Position numbers and translations under genes: made by a program. The notes under the pieces were generated by a model. The model had not been told where the DNA came from and made no database searches. It saw nothing but the letters and a program-made list of their open reading frames with translations. A stretch of DNA of 64,000 bases. Origin: Amycolatopsis bullii. Lineage in GTDB: Bacteria > Actinomycetota > Actinomycetes > Mycobacteriales > Pseudonocardiaceae. Shown here piece by piece: positions 8,101 through 23,100 of the stretch (position 1 is its first letter; the number at the start of each line of letters is the position of its first letter). The DNA lies in NCBI RefSeq assembly GCF_014654205.1, contig NZ_BNAW01000001.1, positions 472,642-536,641 of the forward strand, given 5' to 3'.

Positions 8101-11100
8101 GACGTCACCCAAGGCGGCCCGCAGCGCGTCGGTGTCGACCGGTCCGGTCAGTTCCCACGCCCACGGGATGTTGTAGGTCGCGGACGGCCCGTCGAGGCGG
8201 TCGAGGAACCACAGCCGCTGCTGCGCGAACGACAGCGGCAGGACGTCCGGCCGGTCGGCCGCGACCAGCGCGGGACGGCGGCCTCGCCCGGGGTCCAGGG
8301 CTTCGGCGAGCCGGGCGGGGGTCGGCGCGTCGAACACCGCCCGGATCGGCACTTCGACGCCGAGCAGCGCGCGGATCCGGCTGACCAGCTGCGTCGCGAG
8401 GAGCGAGTGCCCGCCGAGGGCGAAGAACCCGTCGTCCGGGCCGGCCGACGGCACACCGAGGACGTCGGCGAACAGCTCGCACAACGCCTGCTCGGCCGGG
8501 GTTCGCGCGAGACGTCCGGACGTCCGGACCTCCGGGTCGGGCAGGGCGGCGCGGTCGAGCTTGCCGTTGGCGTTCAGCGGCAGCGCGTCGAGCACCACGA
8601 TCGCCGACGGCACCAGGTACTCCGGCAGCCGCTCGGCCAGCAGCGCCCGCAGCGCGACCGGGTCACCGGCCGGCGCCACGTACGCGATCAGCCGGTTGTC
8701 CCGCGCGATCACGGCGGCGCGTGCCACGGAAGGATCGGCCGTCAGCACGGCCTCGACTTCGCCGGGTTCGACGCGGAAGCCGCGGATCTTGACCTGCTGG
8801 TCGGCGCGGCCGAGGAAGTCCAGCGTCCCGTCGGCGCGGCGGCGGACGAGGTCGCCGGTCCGGTACATCCGCTCCCCCGGCTGATGCGGCGAGGCGACGA
8901 ACCGTTCGGCGGTGAGCGCCGGGCGGCCGAGGTAACCCCGCGCGACTCCGGCGCCGGCCAGGTACAGCTCGCCGCGCACCCCCGGCGGCACCGGCCGCAA
9001 TGCCGCGTCGAGGACGTACGCGCGGGTGTTCGCGACCGGCCGCCCGATGGCCACCGGGCCGCAGACCTGGGCCAGGCTGTCGCCCGCGACCTCCGAACAG
9101 CCGTAGAGGTTGACCAGTGTCGCCGACGGCCAGCGAGCCGCGACCTTCTCGGCCAGGGGTTCGGAAAGCGGTTCACCGCTGGTGATCCAGGTGGTCACCG
9201 AGTCGAACGCCCCGGCCGGGGTGTCCTCGGCGAAGGTGTCGAGGAGGCTCGGCACGACGGTGAGCACCTGCGCGCCGGTTTCGCGCACGAAGGCGGCCAG
9301 TGCCCGGGGGTCGGTGGCCGTCGTGTCGTCGGCCAGGACCACCGGGTCACCCGCGACGAGGCCGCCGAGGAGCTCGGTCGAGCCGTCGATGAACGTCAGC
9401 GCGCTCTTCGCCACGCGCACGCCCCGAGCGAGGTCCCGGCCCCAGTGCAGCCGGTTGGCCAGGGCTCGCTGGGTTCCGGCGACGGCCTTCGGGCGTCCGG
9501 TGGAGCCGGACGTGAAGATCACGTACGCCGGGTGGTCCGGGCTGATCGACGGCCAGGCCGGTTCGGGTCCGGTATCGCCGGGCCGGACGAGCCGGTCTCC
9601 GAAGCCTTCCGACGCGATGACCAGGTGCGGTTCGGCATCGGTGAGCATTAGCTCGATGCGGTCGGCCGGGTGGTTCAGGTCCAAGGGCAGGTAGGCGGCG
9701 CCGGTCTTGAGCACCGCGAGGAGGGCGACGACGAGGTCCACCGACCTCGGCAACGCGACCGCCACCACGCGTTCCGGCGCCGCGCCTCGCGCGAGCAGCG
9801 CCCGGGCGAGGGCCGTGGCCCGGCTGTCCAGTTCGGTGTAGGTGAGCCGCTCGGACCCGAACGTCAAGGCGAGCGCGTCCGGCGTCCGCGCGACCTGGGC
9901 CGCGAAGAGCCCGGCGGCCGTCTCCGCGGGCAGCGGGGTCGCGGGGTCGGCGGCGAGCTGGTCGCGCTCGGCCGCGGTGAGCAGGTCGACGGCGCCGATC
10001 CGGGTGTCCGGGTCGGCGACGACGGCGGCCAGGAGCGTCCGGAGCCGTTCCAGGATCGCCTCGACGGTCCCGCGGTCGAAGACGTCGCTGTTGTACTCGG
10101 CGGTACCGCGGATCCCGGCCTGGTTCCCGGGCCGCTCGCCGACGAAGAACGTCAGGTCGGCGCGCGCGGTGCCGGTGCGGACCGGCTCTTCCGCGACCGT
10201 GAGGCCCGGCAGCGCGAGGTCGGCGACGGCGTTGTTCTGCCAGGCCAGCATCGTCTGGAACAGCGGGTGGTGGGCGAGGGACCGGATCGGGTTCAGCGCT
10301 TCGACCAGCCGCTCGAACGGGACGTCCTGGTGGGCGTAGGCGTCGAGGCTGCGGTCCCGCACCCGGGCGACGAGGTCGCGGAACGACGGGTCGCCGCCGG
10401 TGTCCACGCGCAGGACCAGGGTGTTGACGAAGAACCCGACCAGGTCGTCGAGGGCGGCGTCGGTGCGGCCGGCGATGGAGGTGCCGAGCGGGATGTCGGT
10501 GCCCGCGCCGAGCCGGGTGAGCACGGCGGTGAGCCCGGCGTGCACGACCATGAACACGCTGGCCCCGCAGGCCCGGGCCAGGTCGACGAGTCCACCGTGG
10601 AGCTCGGCGTCCCAGCCGAAGGCGAACTGCTCGCCGCGGTAGGAGGCTTCCGCCGGGTGCGGCCGGTCGGTGGGCAGCTCGATCCGCTCGGGCAGCCCGG
10701 CCAGTGCTTCGCGCCAGTACGCCAGCTGCGGTTCGATCACCGGCTCGCCGAGGACGTCCCGCTGCCACAGCGTGTAGTCCGCGTACTGCACCGGCAGCGG
10801 TGTCCACTGTGGAGTCTCACCGGCCTGGCGGGCGGTGTAGGCCGTCGCGAGGTCCCGCCACAGCGGCGCGGTCGACCAGCCGTCGGAGGCGATGTGGTGG
10901 AACACCAGCACCAGGACGTGCTCGCGGGCGCCGAGGCGCAGCAGCCGGGCCCGCAGCGGGATCTCCGACTCCAGCATGAACACCGTTCCCGCCGCTTCGG
11001 ACACCGCGTCGGCGAGCGTGGCCTCGGTGACCGCGCGGACCGGCAGCGGGATCGAGACGTCTTCGAGGACGAGCTGCCGGGCTTCGCCGTCGATCTCGGG

Positions 11101-14100
11101 GAAGACCGTGCGCAGGGCTTCGTGCCGCTCGACCACGTCGGCCAGCGCCGTGCGCAGGGCGTCGACGTCGAGAGCGCCGGTCAGCCGGACCGCGGTCGGC
11201 ATGTTGTAGGTCGCCGACGGGCCTTCGAGGCGGTGCAGGAACCACAGTCGCTGCTGGGCGAACGACAGCGGCAGCACGTCCGGCCGCGGGTCGGCGCGGA
11301 CCAGGGCGGGCCGGGCTGCTCCGGAGTCCGAAGTGGCCAGCAGCGCGGCCAGCCCGGCGACCGTCGGCGTCTCGAACACCGACCGCACCTGCAGTTCGAC
11401 GCCGAACACCGCGCGCAACCGGGCGACCAGGCGGGTCGCCATCAGCGAGTGGCCGCCGAGGGCGAAGAAGTCGTCGTCGACGCCGATCGACGCCGTGTCG
11501 AGGACTTCGGCGAAGAGGCCGCAGAGGAACTCTTCGACCGGCGTGCGCGGGGCCCGGCCGGTGGTGACCGCCTGCTGGTCCGGGCTCGGCAGGGCGCGCC
11601 GGTCCAGCTTGCCGGACGCCAGCAGCGGAAGCCGGTCGAGGACCACGAACGCCGAGGGCACCATGTACTGCGGCAGCCGGTCGCGCACGTGCGCCCGCAG
11701 CGCCGCCACCAGGGCGCTCGTGTCCCGCTGCCCGGCCGGGTGGTTGCCCAGCGCTTCGAGGGCGGCGCGCACCGGGCGGCCGCGGTGGATCCGCTGCGGC
11801 TCACCGGTGGTGAACACGGCTTCCAGGGCGCCTTCGTCCGCGGTGAGGGTCGCGTAGACGCGGTAACCGTGCCGCTCGCCGAGGTCGTGCAGCGTCTCGG
11901 GATCCACCCCGTCCCGTCGGTCCAAAGCGGACAGTGCCGCTTCGGCGTCGCCCGCGGCCAGCGCGGTGACGGCGGCGAGTTCCCCGGACAGCCGGGCGTT
12001 CGGCACGCCGGTCACGCGCAACCGGGCCGGGCGGGCGGCCAGGGCCTCTTCCACGTCGTCCAGTGCGACGACCCGCTCTTCGGGGGCGGCGGGTCGCGGG
12101 GCCTTCCGCAGGACGACGTCGTAGCGGTGCCGGGTCAGCTCGTTGTGGGCGTGGCCGCGCTTGACCCACAGGTCGACGTCGTCGAAGCCGTCGAGCTGCA
12201 GAGCCCGGAAGAAGTCCGGGTCCAGGACGAGTTCGCCTTCGCGGGCGATCGCCTGGTCGACCGCGGCGACGTCGCGGCGGCCGTGGCGCAGCTCGGTCGC
12301 GGTCCGGAACGCCCGCAGCGACCGGAGGTTCCGGATGTCGCCGAGGAAGATGACGCCGCCCGGCCGGACGTGCGCGGCGGCCGTGCGGAGGACTTCGGCG
12401 AGGTAGCCGACGCTCGGGAAGTACTGCGCGACCGAGTTGATGATCACCGTGTCGAACTCCGGCAGTTCGCCCAGGTCGTGGGCGGGCCGCGCGGCCAGGT
12501 GGACCTTGCCCGCGTACGGCGTCGCCGCGATTTCGCGCCGCAGGTTCGCGATGGCCTGCTCGGAAAGGTCGACGCCCCAGTACTCCTCGGCGTCCGGCGC
12601 GATCCGCGACAGGATCAAGCCACTGCCGACGCCGATCTCCAGGACGCGCTTCGGCCGCAGGGACCGGATCCGGTCGATCGTCGCCGCGTGCCACTCGCGC
12701 ATCTCTTCGAGGGGGATCTCGGAACCGTCGTAGCTGGAGTTCCAGCCGGTGAAGTTCTCCTCCAGGCCACCGGACGCGGCTTCGGTGAAGACGTTCTCGT
12801 GCAGCTCGCGCCACTCGCCGACGTGGTCCAGTTCGGCTTCTTCGTCCCGCCCGGCCGCGGGCACGGCGTACGCGATGAGCCGCCCGTCCTGCGCGACGAC
12901 GACGGTCTGCCCGACGGCCGGGTGCTCGGCCAGCACGGACTCGATCTCGCCGAGTTCGATGCGGTAGCCGCGGATCTTGACCTGGTCGTCGGCCCGGCCC
13001 AGGAACACCAGCCGCCCGTCCGGCAGCCACTTGACCAGGTCACCCGTGCGGTAGAGCCGTCCGCCGGAACCGAAGGGGTCCGCGACGAACCGCTCCGCCG
13101 TCAGTCCGGGACGGCCGAGGTACCCCCGCGCCAGGCCGGAGCCCCCGAGGTACAGCTCCCCCACCACGCCGGGCGGCACCGGCCGCAGCCCGGCGTCGAG
13201 CACGTACGCGCGCGTGCCCGGGTCGGGGATGCCGATCGGGACGACCGCCGCGTCCGCCAGCTCGGCGGGGTCGCTCTCGCCGAGCGTCGAGTTGGTGGTC
13301 GCTTCGGTCGGGCCGTAGGCGTTGAACATCCGCCGTCCGGGCGCCCAGCGGCGCACCAGTTCCGGTGACACGCGTTCGGTGCCGGCGAGCAGCACGCTGT
13401 CGCGAGGCAGGTCGAGGTCCGCCGGCATGGCGTCGAGCAGGGCGGGCGGCAGGATCATGAAGTCGACGCCGTGGGCGTGCGCGTACTCGGTGAGCGCCGG
13501 GCCCGCGACCCGCCGCTCGGCCGGGACGACCACCAGGCGGCCGCCCGAGAGCAACCCGAGGCAGAGGTCCCAGAAGGCGACGTCGAAACTCGGCGACGCG
13601 AACTGCAGCACCCGGCTGTGCGGGCCCACCCCGAACCGCTCGGACTGGGTGGCGACCAGCTTCGCGACCCCCGAGTGCTGGAGGACGACGCCCTTGGGCC
13701 GTCCCGACGAGCCGGACGTGTAGATCACGTAGGCCGCGTTCTCGGGCGTGATCACGACCTGCGGGTCCTCTGTGGACATATCCGCGAGAGCGGTGTCCTC
13801 CAGGAGCACCCGCGGCAGCACCGACGGCAGTTTCGCCTCGACCTCCCGGGTGGTCACCACGCACACCGGGGCCGCGTCCTCGGCCATGTAGGCGATCCGG
13901 TCGCCCGGGTAGTCGACGTCGATCGGCAGATACGCGGCACCGGCCTTGAGCACCGCCAGCTCGGCGACGATCATGTCCACCGACCGCGGGACGGCCAGCG
14001 CGACGACCCGCTCCGGCCCGGCGCCGCGGGCGAGCAGCAGGTGCGCGAGCTGGTTGGCACGCGCGTTCACTTCGGCGTAGGTGAGTTCGACGTCTTCGAA

Positions 14101-17100
14101 CACGAGCGCCACCGCGTCCGGGGCTTCGGCGACGCGGCGGGCGAACATCGCAGGGAACGTCTCGGTGCCCGCCGGTTCGAGGGACCCGGCCCACTCGGTG
14201 AGCACCCGGTCGCGCTCGTCTCCTTCGAGGAGGTCCAGGGCGCCGACGGGCCGGTCCGGCTCGGCCAGTGCCGCGCGCAGCAGCACTTCGAGACGGCGCA
14301 GGATCGCCTTCGCTCCCGCGTGGTCGAAGACGTCGGCGTTGAACTCGAGGACGCCGGCGATTCCGGCGTCGCGCTCGGTCAGCGAGATCGACAGGTCGAA
14401 CTTCGACGTCCCGGTGGTCACCGGAATCCCGGTGACGGCCAGGCCGGGCAGGGTCACCTCGGCGCGGGCGTTGTTCTGCCCGGCGATCATGACCTGGAAC
14501 AGCGGGTGGTACGCCAGTGACCGCGCCGGGTTGAGCACCTCGACCAGGCGCTCGAACGGCACGTCCTGGTGGGCGTACGCGTCGAGGTTGCGCTCGCGGA
14601 CGCGGGCGAGGAGCTCGCGGAACGTCGGCTCGCCGCCGGTGTCGACGCGCAGGACCAGGGTGTTGACGAAGAACCCGACGAGGTCGTCCAGGGCCGGGTC
14701 GGTGCGGCCGGCGATCGGCGAGCCGATCGGCACGTCGGTGCCCGCCCCGAGGCGGGTGAGCAGAGCGGCCAGCGCCGCGTGCACGACCATGAACACACTC
14801 GCGCCGCTCTCGCGGGCCAGGTCGGCCAGGCCCGCGTGGAGCCCCGCGTCCCAGGTGAAGGTGTGCAGCTCGCCGCGGAAGGTCGCGGTCGCGGGGTGCG
14901 GGCGGTCCAGGGGCAGCTCGATCCGGTCCGGCAGGCCGTCGAGGGCCGTCCGCCAGTAGTCCAGCTGCGTGCTCAGCACGCTGTCCGGGTCGTCTTCGCG
15001 GCCGAGCAGATCCTGCTGCCACAGCGTGTAATCCGCGTACTGGACCGGCAACGGCGTCCACTGTGGAGCGTCCCCGGCCCGGCGGGCGGCGTAGGCCGTG
15101 GCGATGTCGCGCCACAGCGGGGCCATCGACCAGCCGTCCGAGGCGATGTGGTGGAACACCAGCGCGAAGACGTGCTCCCGCGCGTCCAGCCGCAGCAGCT
15201 CCGCCCGCATCGGCGCGTGCCGCTCCAGGTCGAACGAGCCGCGGACCAGCCGGGTCAGGGCCTCGTCGAGGTCGGTGACCTCGCGAACCGGCAGGTCGGC
15301 TTCTCCGGCCGGGAGGATGTCCTGGTAGGGCACGCCGTCGCGCTGCGGGAACCGGGTGCGCAGGGCTTCGTGGCGGGCGACCACGTCCGAGAGCGCCAAG
15401 CGCAGTGCGTCGACGTCGAGGTCGCCTTCCAGGCGCATGATCAGCGGGACGTTGTAGGTGGCCGAGGGGCCTTCGAGGTGGTGCAGGAACCACAGCCGCT
15501 GCTGGGCGCCGGACAGCGGAACCAGGTCCGGCCGTCGTGCGGGGAGCAGGGGCGGCCGCGCGGTGCCGCGGGCGGTGGCGAGCACTGCGGCCAGCCCCGC
15601 CGGGGTCGGCGTTTCGAAGACGGCCCGCACCTCGAGCTCGGCGTGGAGTGTGGTCCGGACGCGGGCGATCAGGCGGGTGGCCAGCAGGGAATGGCCGCCG
15701 AGAGCGAAGAAGCTGTCGTCCGGGCCGACCCGCGGCAGGCCGAGCACGTCGGCGAACAGCTCGCACAGCTGCCGCTCGACCGGTGTGCGCGGCTCGCGGT
15801 CCGAGACCGGGGCGCTCGCTTCCGGGGCGGCCAGCGCACGGCGGTCGAGCTTGCCGTTCGCCGTCACCGGCAGCGCGTCGAGGACGACGATCGCCGACGG
15901 CACCATGTGCTCCGGCAGCCGCCCGGCGGCGAAGGTCCGCAGGTCGGCCGGGAGCGCGGTGCTCCGGCGCGACCGCCGGGGATTGCCGGTGTAGCTCAGG
16001 ATCGGGTCCGGGCCGGGCCGGAACGCGCCGGCCGGGTCACTGGTGAAGAGGACGTCGACCGAACCGTCACCGGCGGCGGACCAGGTGACGACCGCACCCA
16101 GTGCGTACCAGTCTTCGGGATTCACGCCGACGGTGATCCGGCCGTTCGGGACGCCTTCGACGCGCAGGCCGTCGCGGCGCCGTGCCGCCACCTCCTCCAC
16201 GGAGGACACATCGGTGCCCCAGGTCAGCGTCTCCAGAGGCTGCGGCTCGGTGGTCCCCGGGCGCAGGACGACGTCGTAGCGGTACTGGGTGAGTTCGTTG
16301 ACCGCCTGGCCGCGCTTGACGCGGATGTCCGCGACGACCCCGTCGAGCCCCGCGAAGAACTCCGGTGCCACCAGCAGTTCCTTCTCCCGCAGCAACCGCT
16401 GTTCGACGTCGCCGCCGCGCGCCTGGGCCACGGCGGTGTGGAACGCCCGGACCTGCCGCAGGTGGCGGACGTCGCCGAAGAACAGCGCCCCGCCGGGCGC
16501 CAGGAGCGCCAGTGCCTTGCGCACGACGTCGAGGAGGTAAGTCCCGCTCGGGAAGTACTGGATGACGGAGTTGAGCACGATCGTGTCGAAGAACCCGGAC
16601 GGCAGGCCGTCGAGGTCGGCGGCGTCGCCGGTACGCAGTTCGACGCGCCCGGCGAGGTCCGGATCGGCCGCGACCCGCTCCCCCAGCGCAGCGATGACCT
16701 CGGCGGAGAAGTCGGTGCCCCAGTACGCCTCGCAGTCCGGGGCCAGCTCGGTGAGCAGCAGGCCGCTGCCGACACCGATCTCCAGGACCCGCTTCGGCCG
16801 GAGTGAGCGAATCCGGGCGACGATCGCGTCGCGCCACTCGCGCATCTCCTCGCGCGGGATCGGCTCGCCGGTGTAGCTGGAGTTCCAGCCCGCGAACTCG
16901 TCGTCGTCACCGGAGTACATCGAGTCGTACAGCGCGCGCCACTCGCCGACCTGCTCGGTCTCCTCCTCGGCCGAACCGGAGGTGTCGGCGGGCACGACGT
17001 ACCCGACCAGCCGGACGTCGCCGGGCCGGTCTTCGCGGGCGACGACGACGGCGTGGGCGACGTCGTCGTGCGCGGACAGGGTCGCGGCGATCTCGCCCGG

Positions 17101-20100
17101 CTCGACGCGGAAGCCGCGGATCTTGATCTGCTCGTCGCCGCGGCCGAGGAACTCCAGGACGCCGTCGGGCCGGAAGCGGGCGAGGTCGCCGGTGCGGTAC
17201 ATCCGGGTGCCGGGCGCGCCGAACGGGTCGGCGACGAACCGCTCGGCGGTGAGCCCGGCCCGGCCGAGGTACCCGCGGGCGAGCTGGACGCCGGCGAGGT
17301 ACAGCTCGCCGGGCGTGCCCGGCGGGACCGGGCGCAGGGCGGCGTCGAGGACGTAGGTGCGGGTGTTCCACACCGGACGTCCGATCGGGACGGATCTGTC
17401 CTGAGTGGACGCCCGCCACGAGGTGACGTCGACCGAGGCTTCGGTCGGGCCGTAGAGGTTGTGCAGCTCGGCTTCGAGGACCTGGTGGAACTGCGCGACC
17501 GCGTCCGGGGGCAGGGCCTCGCCGCTGCACAGCACGCGGCGCAGGCTCGCGCACTCCCCCGCCGCCGGTTCCTGGAGGAAGACCTGGAGCATCGACGGGA
17601 CGAAGTGGACGGTGGTGATCCCGCGGTCGCGGATCAGCCGGGCGAGGTAGGCCGGATCTTTGTGGCCGTCCGGCCGGGCGAGCACCTCGGTGGCCCCGGT
17701 GAGCAGCGGCCACAGGAATTCCCACACCGAGACGTCGAAGCTGGACGGCGTCTTCTGGAGCACGCGGTCGCCGTCGGTGAGGCCGTATGCGTCCTGCATC
17801 CACAGCAGCCGGTTGACGATCCCGGCGTGCGGGACGACGACGCCCTTCGGCCGGCCCGTCGAGCCGGAGGTGTAGATGACGTACGCCGGGTTCTCCGGCC
17901 GGAGAGTGACTTCCAGGGGCTCGTCGGAGACTCCCGCCAAGGTTCCTGGGTCGTCCAGGAGCAGAGCGCCTTCGACAGCGGTGTCCGCGACGGCCAGCAC
18001 CAGCGCCGGATCGGCGTCTTCGAGCATGAAGGCGATGCGGTCGGCCGGGTAGCCGGGGTCGAGCGGCAGGTAGGCCGCGCCCGCCTTGAGCACGGCGAGG
18101 ATGGCCGTGACCAGGTGCGTCGAGCGGGGCAGGGCCAGGGCGACCACGCGCTCGGGCCCGGCGCCGCGCGCGGCCAGCACGCGGGCCAGCCGGTTCGAGA
18201 CCGCGTCCAGCTCGGCGTAGGTGAGTTCGTCGTCCTCGAAGACGAGCGCGGGATGACCGGGCGTCCGCGCGACCTGGGCGGCGAACAGCTCGGGCACGGT
18301 GAGCGCGGGAACGTCCTGTGTGGCCCCGGACCAGGTCTTTTCGAGGCCGGCACGCTCGGCGGCGGTCAGCACGTCCAGGGAGCCGAGCCGGCGGTCCGGG
18401 GCGGCGGCGACCTGCCGGAGCAGGGTTTCGAGGCGGTCGAGCAGGCCGGCGACGGTGGCCCGGTCGAACACCTCGGCGTTGAACTCGGCCTGGCCGTGCA
18501 GGCCGTCGGCCCGTTCGGTGAAGGAGAACCAGAGGTCGAACTTCGCCGTGCCGGTGCCGACGGGCTGCTCGGTGACGGTCAGCCCGGGCAGCTCGACACC
18601 GGTGCCGGGGGTGTTCTGCCAGGCGAGCATGGTCTGGAACAGCGGGTGGTGCGCCAGCGACCGGGCCGGGTTGAGCGCTTCGACCAGCCGCTCGAACGGG
18701 ACGTCCTGGTGGGCGTACGCGTCGAGGCTGCGCTCGCGGACCCGGGCGACGAGATCGCGGAAGGAGGGGTCGCCACCGGTGTCGACGCGCAGGACGAGGG
18801 TGTTGACGAAGAAGCCGACGAGGTCGTCGAGGGCGGGGTCGGTGCGGCCGGCGATCGGGGTGCCGATCGGGATGTCGGTGCCCGCGCCGAGGCGGGACAG
18901 GAGCGCCGTCAGGCCCGCGTGCACGACCATGAACGGGCTGGCCCCGCAGGCACGGGCCAGGTCGGCGAGGGCGGCCTGGAGCCCGGCGTCCCAGGTGAAG
19001 GTGAAGAACCCGCCGCGGTAGGCCGAGACCGGCGGGTGCGGCCGGTCGAGCGGGAGCGGGACGCGCTCGGGCAGACCGTCGAGGGTCTCCCGCCAGTAGC
19101 CGAGCTGTGCTGCTTCTTCGGAGGCCAGGAGATCGCGTTGCCAGAGCGTGTAGTCCGCGTACTGCACCGGCAACGGCGTCCACTGTGGAGTCTCACCGTG
19201 CAGGCGCGCGCGGTAGGCCGTGGCGATGTCCCGCCACAGCGGCGACAGCGACCAGCCGTCGGCGGCGATGTGGTGCACGACGAGGACGAGCACGTGCCGC
19301 CGCGGGCCGTCGGTGAGCAGTTCCGCGCGCACCGGGACCCCGGCACCGAGGTCGAACACGCCACGGACGATCGCGTCCACCTCGGCGTCCGCATCGGACA
19401 CTTCCCGGACGGTCAGCTCGACGGTCCCCTCGGGGAGGACCTCCTGGTACGGCACGCCGTCGGCGACCGGGAAGACGGTCCGCAGGGCCTCGTGCCGGGC
19501 CAGGACGTCGTTGAGCGCTTCGCGCAGCGCCTCGACGTCCAGCTCACCGGCCAGCCGCATGACGAGCGGGACGTTGTAGGTCGCCGAGCCGCCTTCCAGG
19601 CCGTGCAGGAACCACAGGCGCTGCTGCGCGAACGACAGCGGCAGCCGTTCCGGCCGTTCCGTGACGCGCGTGAGCGGGCGCCGCGCGGTCTCGGTGACGG
19701 CCCCGGCGAGGAGGTGGGCGAGCGCGGCGGGGGTCGGGGCGTCGAACACCGCCCGCACCGGCACCTCGGCGCCGACGGCCGCGCGGATCCGCTGGATCAG
19801 CCGGGTGGCGAGCAGCGAGTGGCCGCCGAGGGCGAAGAAGTCGTCGTCCGGGCCGGCCTGCGGCACGCCGAGGACGTCGGCGAACATCTCGCACAGCAGC
19901 TGTTCGACGGGGTTGCGCGGCGCGCGGCCGGGCCCGGCGGTGAAGCGTTCCGGGCTCGGCAGGGCCTTGCGGTCCAGCTTGCCGGAGGCGAGCACGGGCA
20001 GCTTGTCGAGCACCACGAACGCCGACGGCACCATGTACAGCGGCAGCCGGTCCCGCACGTGCGCACGCAGCGAGGCGACGAGCGCCCCGGTCTCACGCCG

Positions 20101-23100
20101 TGCGGCGGGGTTGTTGGCGTACGAGCCCGGCGCGCCGGCCGGACGCACCGGCCGGTAGGCAGCGCCGTCTTCGCCCCTCGTGAAGACGGCTTCCAGTTCG
20201 CCTTCGGTCGCCAACGTGACGGCGACGCGGTACCCGACCTGCTCGCCGAGCGCATACAGGGCTTCCGGGTCGACACCGTCCCGGCGGCCGAGGGCGGCCA
20301 CGGCCGCCTCGGCGTCGCCGGTGTCCAGGGCGCGGACCGCGGCCAGCTCACCGGCCAGCCGCGCGTCCGGGATCGCGGTGACCCGCAGCCGCTCCGGCGT
20401 CTCGGCGGCCAGGAACCGTTCCACCGCACCGAGATCGCCGAACGCGACGACCTGCTCCCCGGCCACCTCACGCCGCGGCGCCTTCCGCAGGACGACGTCG
20501 TAGCGGTGCCGGGTCAGCTCGTTGTGCGCGGTGCCCCGCTTGACCCACAGGTCGACGTCGCCGAAGCCGTCGAGGTCGCGGGCCAGCGCCGGGAAGAAGT
20601 CCGGGTCCAGGACCAGTTCGCCCTCGCGGGCGATCGCCTGGTCGACCGCGGCCACGTCGGTCCGGCCGCGGTGCAGTTCGACGGCGGTCCGGAACGCCCG
20701 CAGCGAGCGCAGGTTCCGGATGTCGCCGAGGAAGATCGTCCCGCCCGGTGCCAGCGCGCCCGCGACGGTCCGCACGACCTCGGCGAGGTAGTCCGCGCTC
20801 GGGAAGTACTGCGCGACCGAGTTGATGATCACCGTGTCGAACTCCGGCAGATGGCCCAGGTCGTGGGCGGGCCGGGCCGCCAGGTGCACCTTGCTCGCGT
20901 AGTCCGTGGCCGCGACCTCGCGCCGGACGTTCTCGATGGCGCTTTCGGAAAGGTCGACACCCCAGTAGGTTTCGGCGTCCGGCGCGATCCGGGACAGGAT
21001 GAGCCCGCTGCCGACGCCGATCTCCAGGACCCGCTTCGGCCGCAGCGCGCGGATCCGCCCGATCGTCGCCGCGTGCCACTCCCGCATCTCGGCCAGGGGG
21101 AGCTCGGAGCCGTCGTAGCTGGAGTTCCAGCCCGCGAAGTTCTCCTCGATGCCGGGGGATCCGGCGAGCATCTCCTCGTGGACGTCGTGCCATTCGTCGA
21201 CGTGGCCCCGCTCGGCCGCCTGGTCGCGGTCGGGCACCGGCACGGCGTAGGCGATCAGCTGCCCGTCCTGCGCGACGACGACCGACTGGCCGACGCGCGG
21301 GTGTTCGGCCAGCACCGATTCGATCTCGCCGAGCTCGATCCGGTACCCCCGGATCTTGACCTGGTCGTCCGCCCGGCCCAGGAACACCAGCCGCCCGTCC
21401 GGGAGCCACTTGACCAGGTCACCGGTCCGGTAGAGCCGCCCGCCGGAGCCGAACGGATCGGCGACGAACCGCTCCGCCGTCAACCCCGGACGGCCGAGAT
21501 AGCCGCGCGCCAGGCCGCTTCCGGCGAGGTACAGCTCCCCCACCACCCCGACCGGAACCGGCGCGAGGTGCGCGTCGAGGACGTACGCGCGGGTTCCCGG
21601 GTCCGGCACGCCGATCGGCACTGCGGACCCCGGCGCGATTTCCGGGTCGCAGAGCCCGAGCGTCGAGTTGGTCGTGGCCTCGGTGGGGCCGTAGGCGTTG
21701 AACATCCGCCGGCCGGGTGCCCAGCGGCGCACCAGCTCCGGCGACACGCGTTCCGTGCCCGCCAGCAGCACGCTGTCCCGCGGCAGATCGCAGTCTTCCG
21801 GGAACTCGGCCAACAGGGCAGGCGGCAGGATCATGAAGTCGACGCCGTGGGCGTGCGCGTACTCGGCCAGTTCGGGGCCGGGCACCCGGCGTTCGGCCGG
21901 GACGATCACCAGGCGGCCACCGGAGAGCAGCCCGAGGCACAGGTCCCAGAACGCGACGTCGAAACTCGGCGACGCGAACTGCAGCACCCGGCTGTGCGGA
22001 CCCACCCCGAACCGCTCGGACTGCGTCGCGACCAGCTTCGCGACACCGGCGTGGGAGACCACGACACCCTTGGGCCGCCCGGTGGAGCCGGAGGTGTAGA
22101 TGACGTAGGCGGCGTTGGCCGGGACGATCGCGGCGGCCGGGTCCGCCGCCGGGTCCCACGAGACGTCGTCGAGCAGCAGGACGTCGCCGTCGAAACGGTC
22201 GGCGAGAGCGCGCGTGGTCACCACGCAGACCGGGCGGGCGTCGGCCACCATGAACGCGATGCGCTCGGCCGGGTAGTCCTGGTCCAGCGGCAGGTAGGCG
22301 GCGCCGGCCTTGAGGACGGCCAGCTCGGCGACGATCATCTCGATCGAGCGCGGCACGGCGAGCGCGACGACCTGTTCCGGCCCGGCGCCACGGCCGATGA
22401 GGAGGTGGGCGAGCCGGTTCGCGCGCACGTCCAGCTCGGCGTAGGTCAGTTCCCGGTCCTCGAAGACGAGCGCGACCGCGTCCGGTGCCTCCCGGACGCG
22501 GGCGGCGAACAGCTCCGGCAGGGTCGACAGCGGCGCCCCGAAGTCCGTCGCGTTCCATTCCTCGCAGATCCGGCGCAGTTCCGGTGCCGTCATGAGTTCC
22601 AACCGGGCCACCGGCCACTGTGGACGATCGCGGGCGTCGGCGAGGAGGTTTCCGAGGTGGTCCAGCATCCGGTCCACAGTGGATTCGTCGAGGACGTCGG
22701 CGCGGTAGTCCGCGCCGTCCCGGGTCAGGTTCAGGTCGAGGGCCAGGTCGGTCTCGGCGCCGAAACCGACGTTGACCAGCACCGATCCCCCGCGCCCGTG
22801 CTCGGGTTCCAGTTCGGCGACCAGGTCTTCGAACGGAACTTCGTGCGCCAGGGCTTCTTCCCGCGCCTCGCGCACGCGCGCCACCACCTCGTCGAACCCC
22901 GGCGAGCCGCCCAGATCCACCCGGAGGGGCACCAGCGCGCCGATCCCGAGCACGACGTCCGCCGTTCCCGTGTACCGGGACAACAGCACCGTGAACGCCG
23001 CGAGGAGGGTCAGCTCGTCGACGGCGGGCAGCGGCCGCTCCAGCCGGGCGAAGACCGGCTGCCCGAGGTACGGCCGGTCGACCGGCAGCGGCAGCTCCTT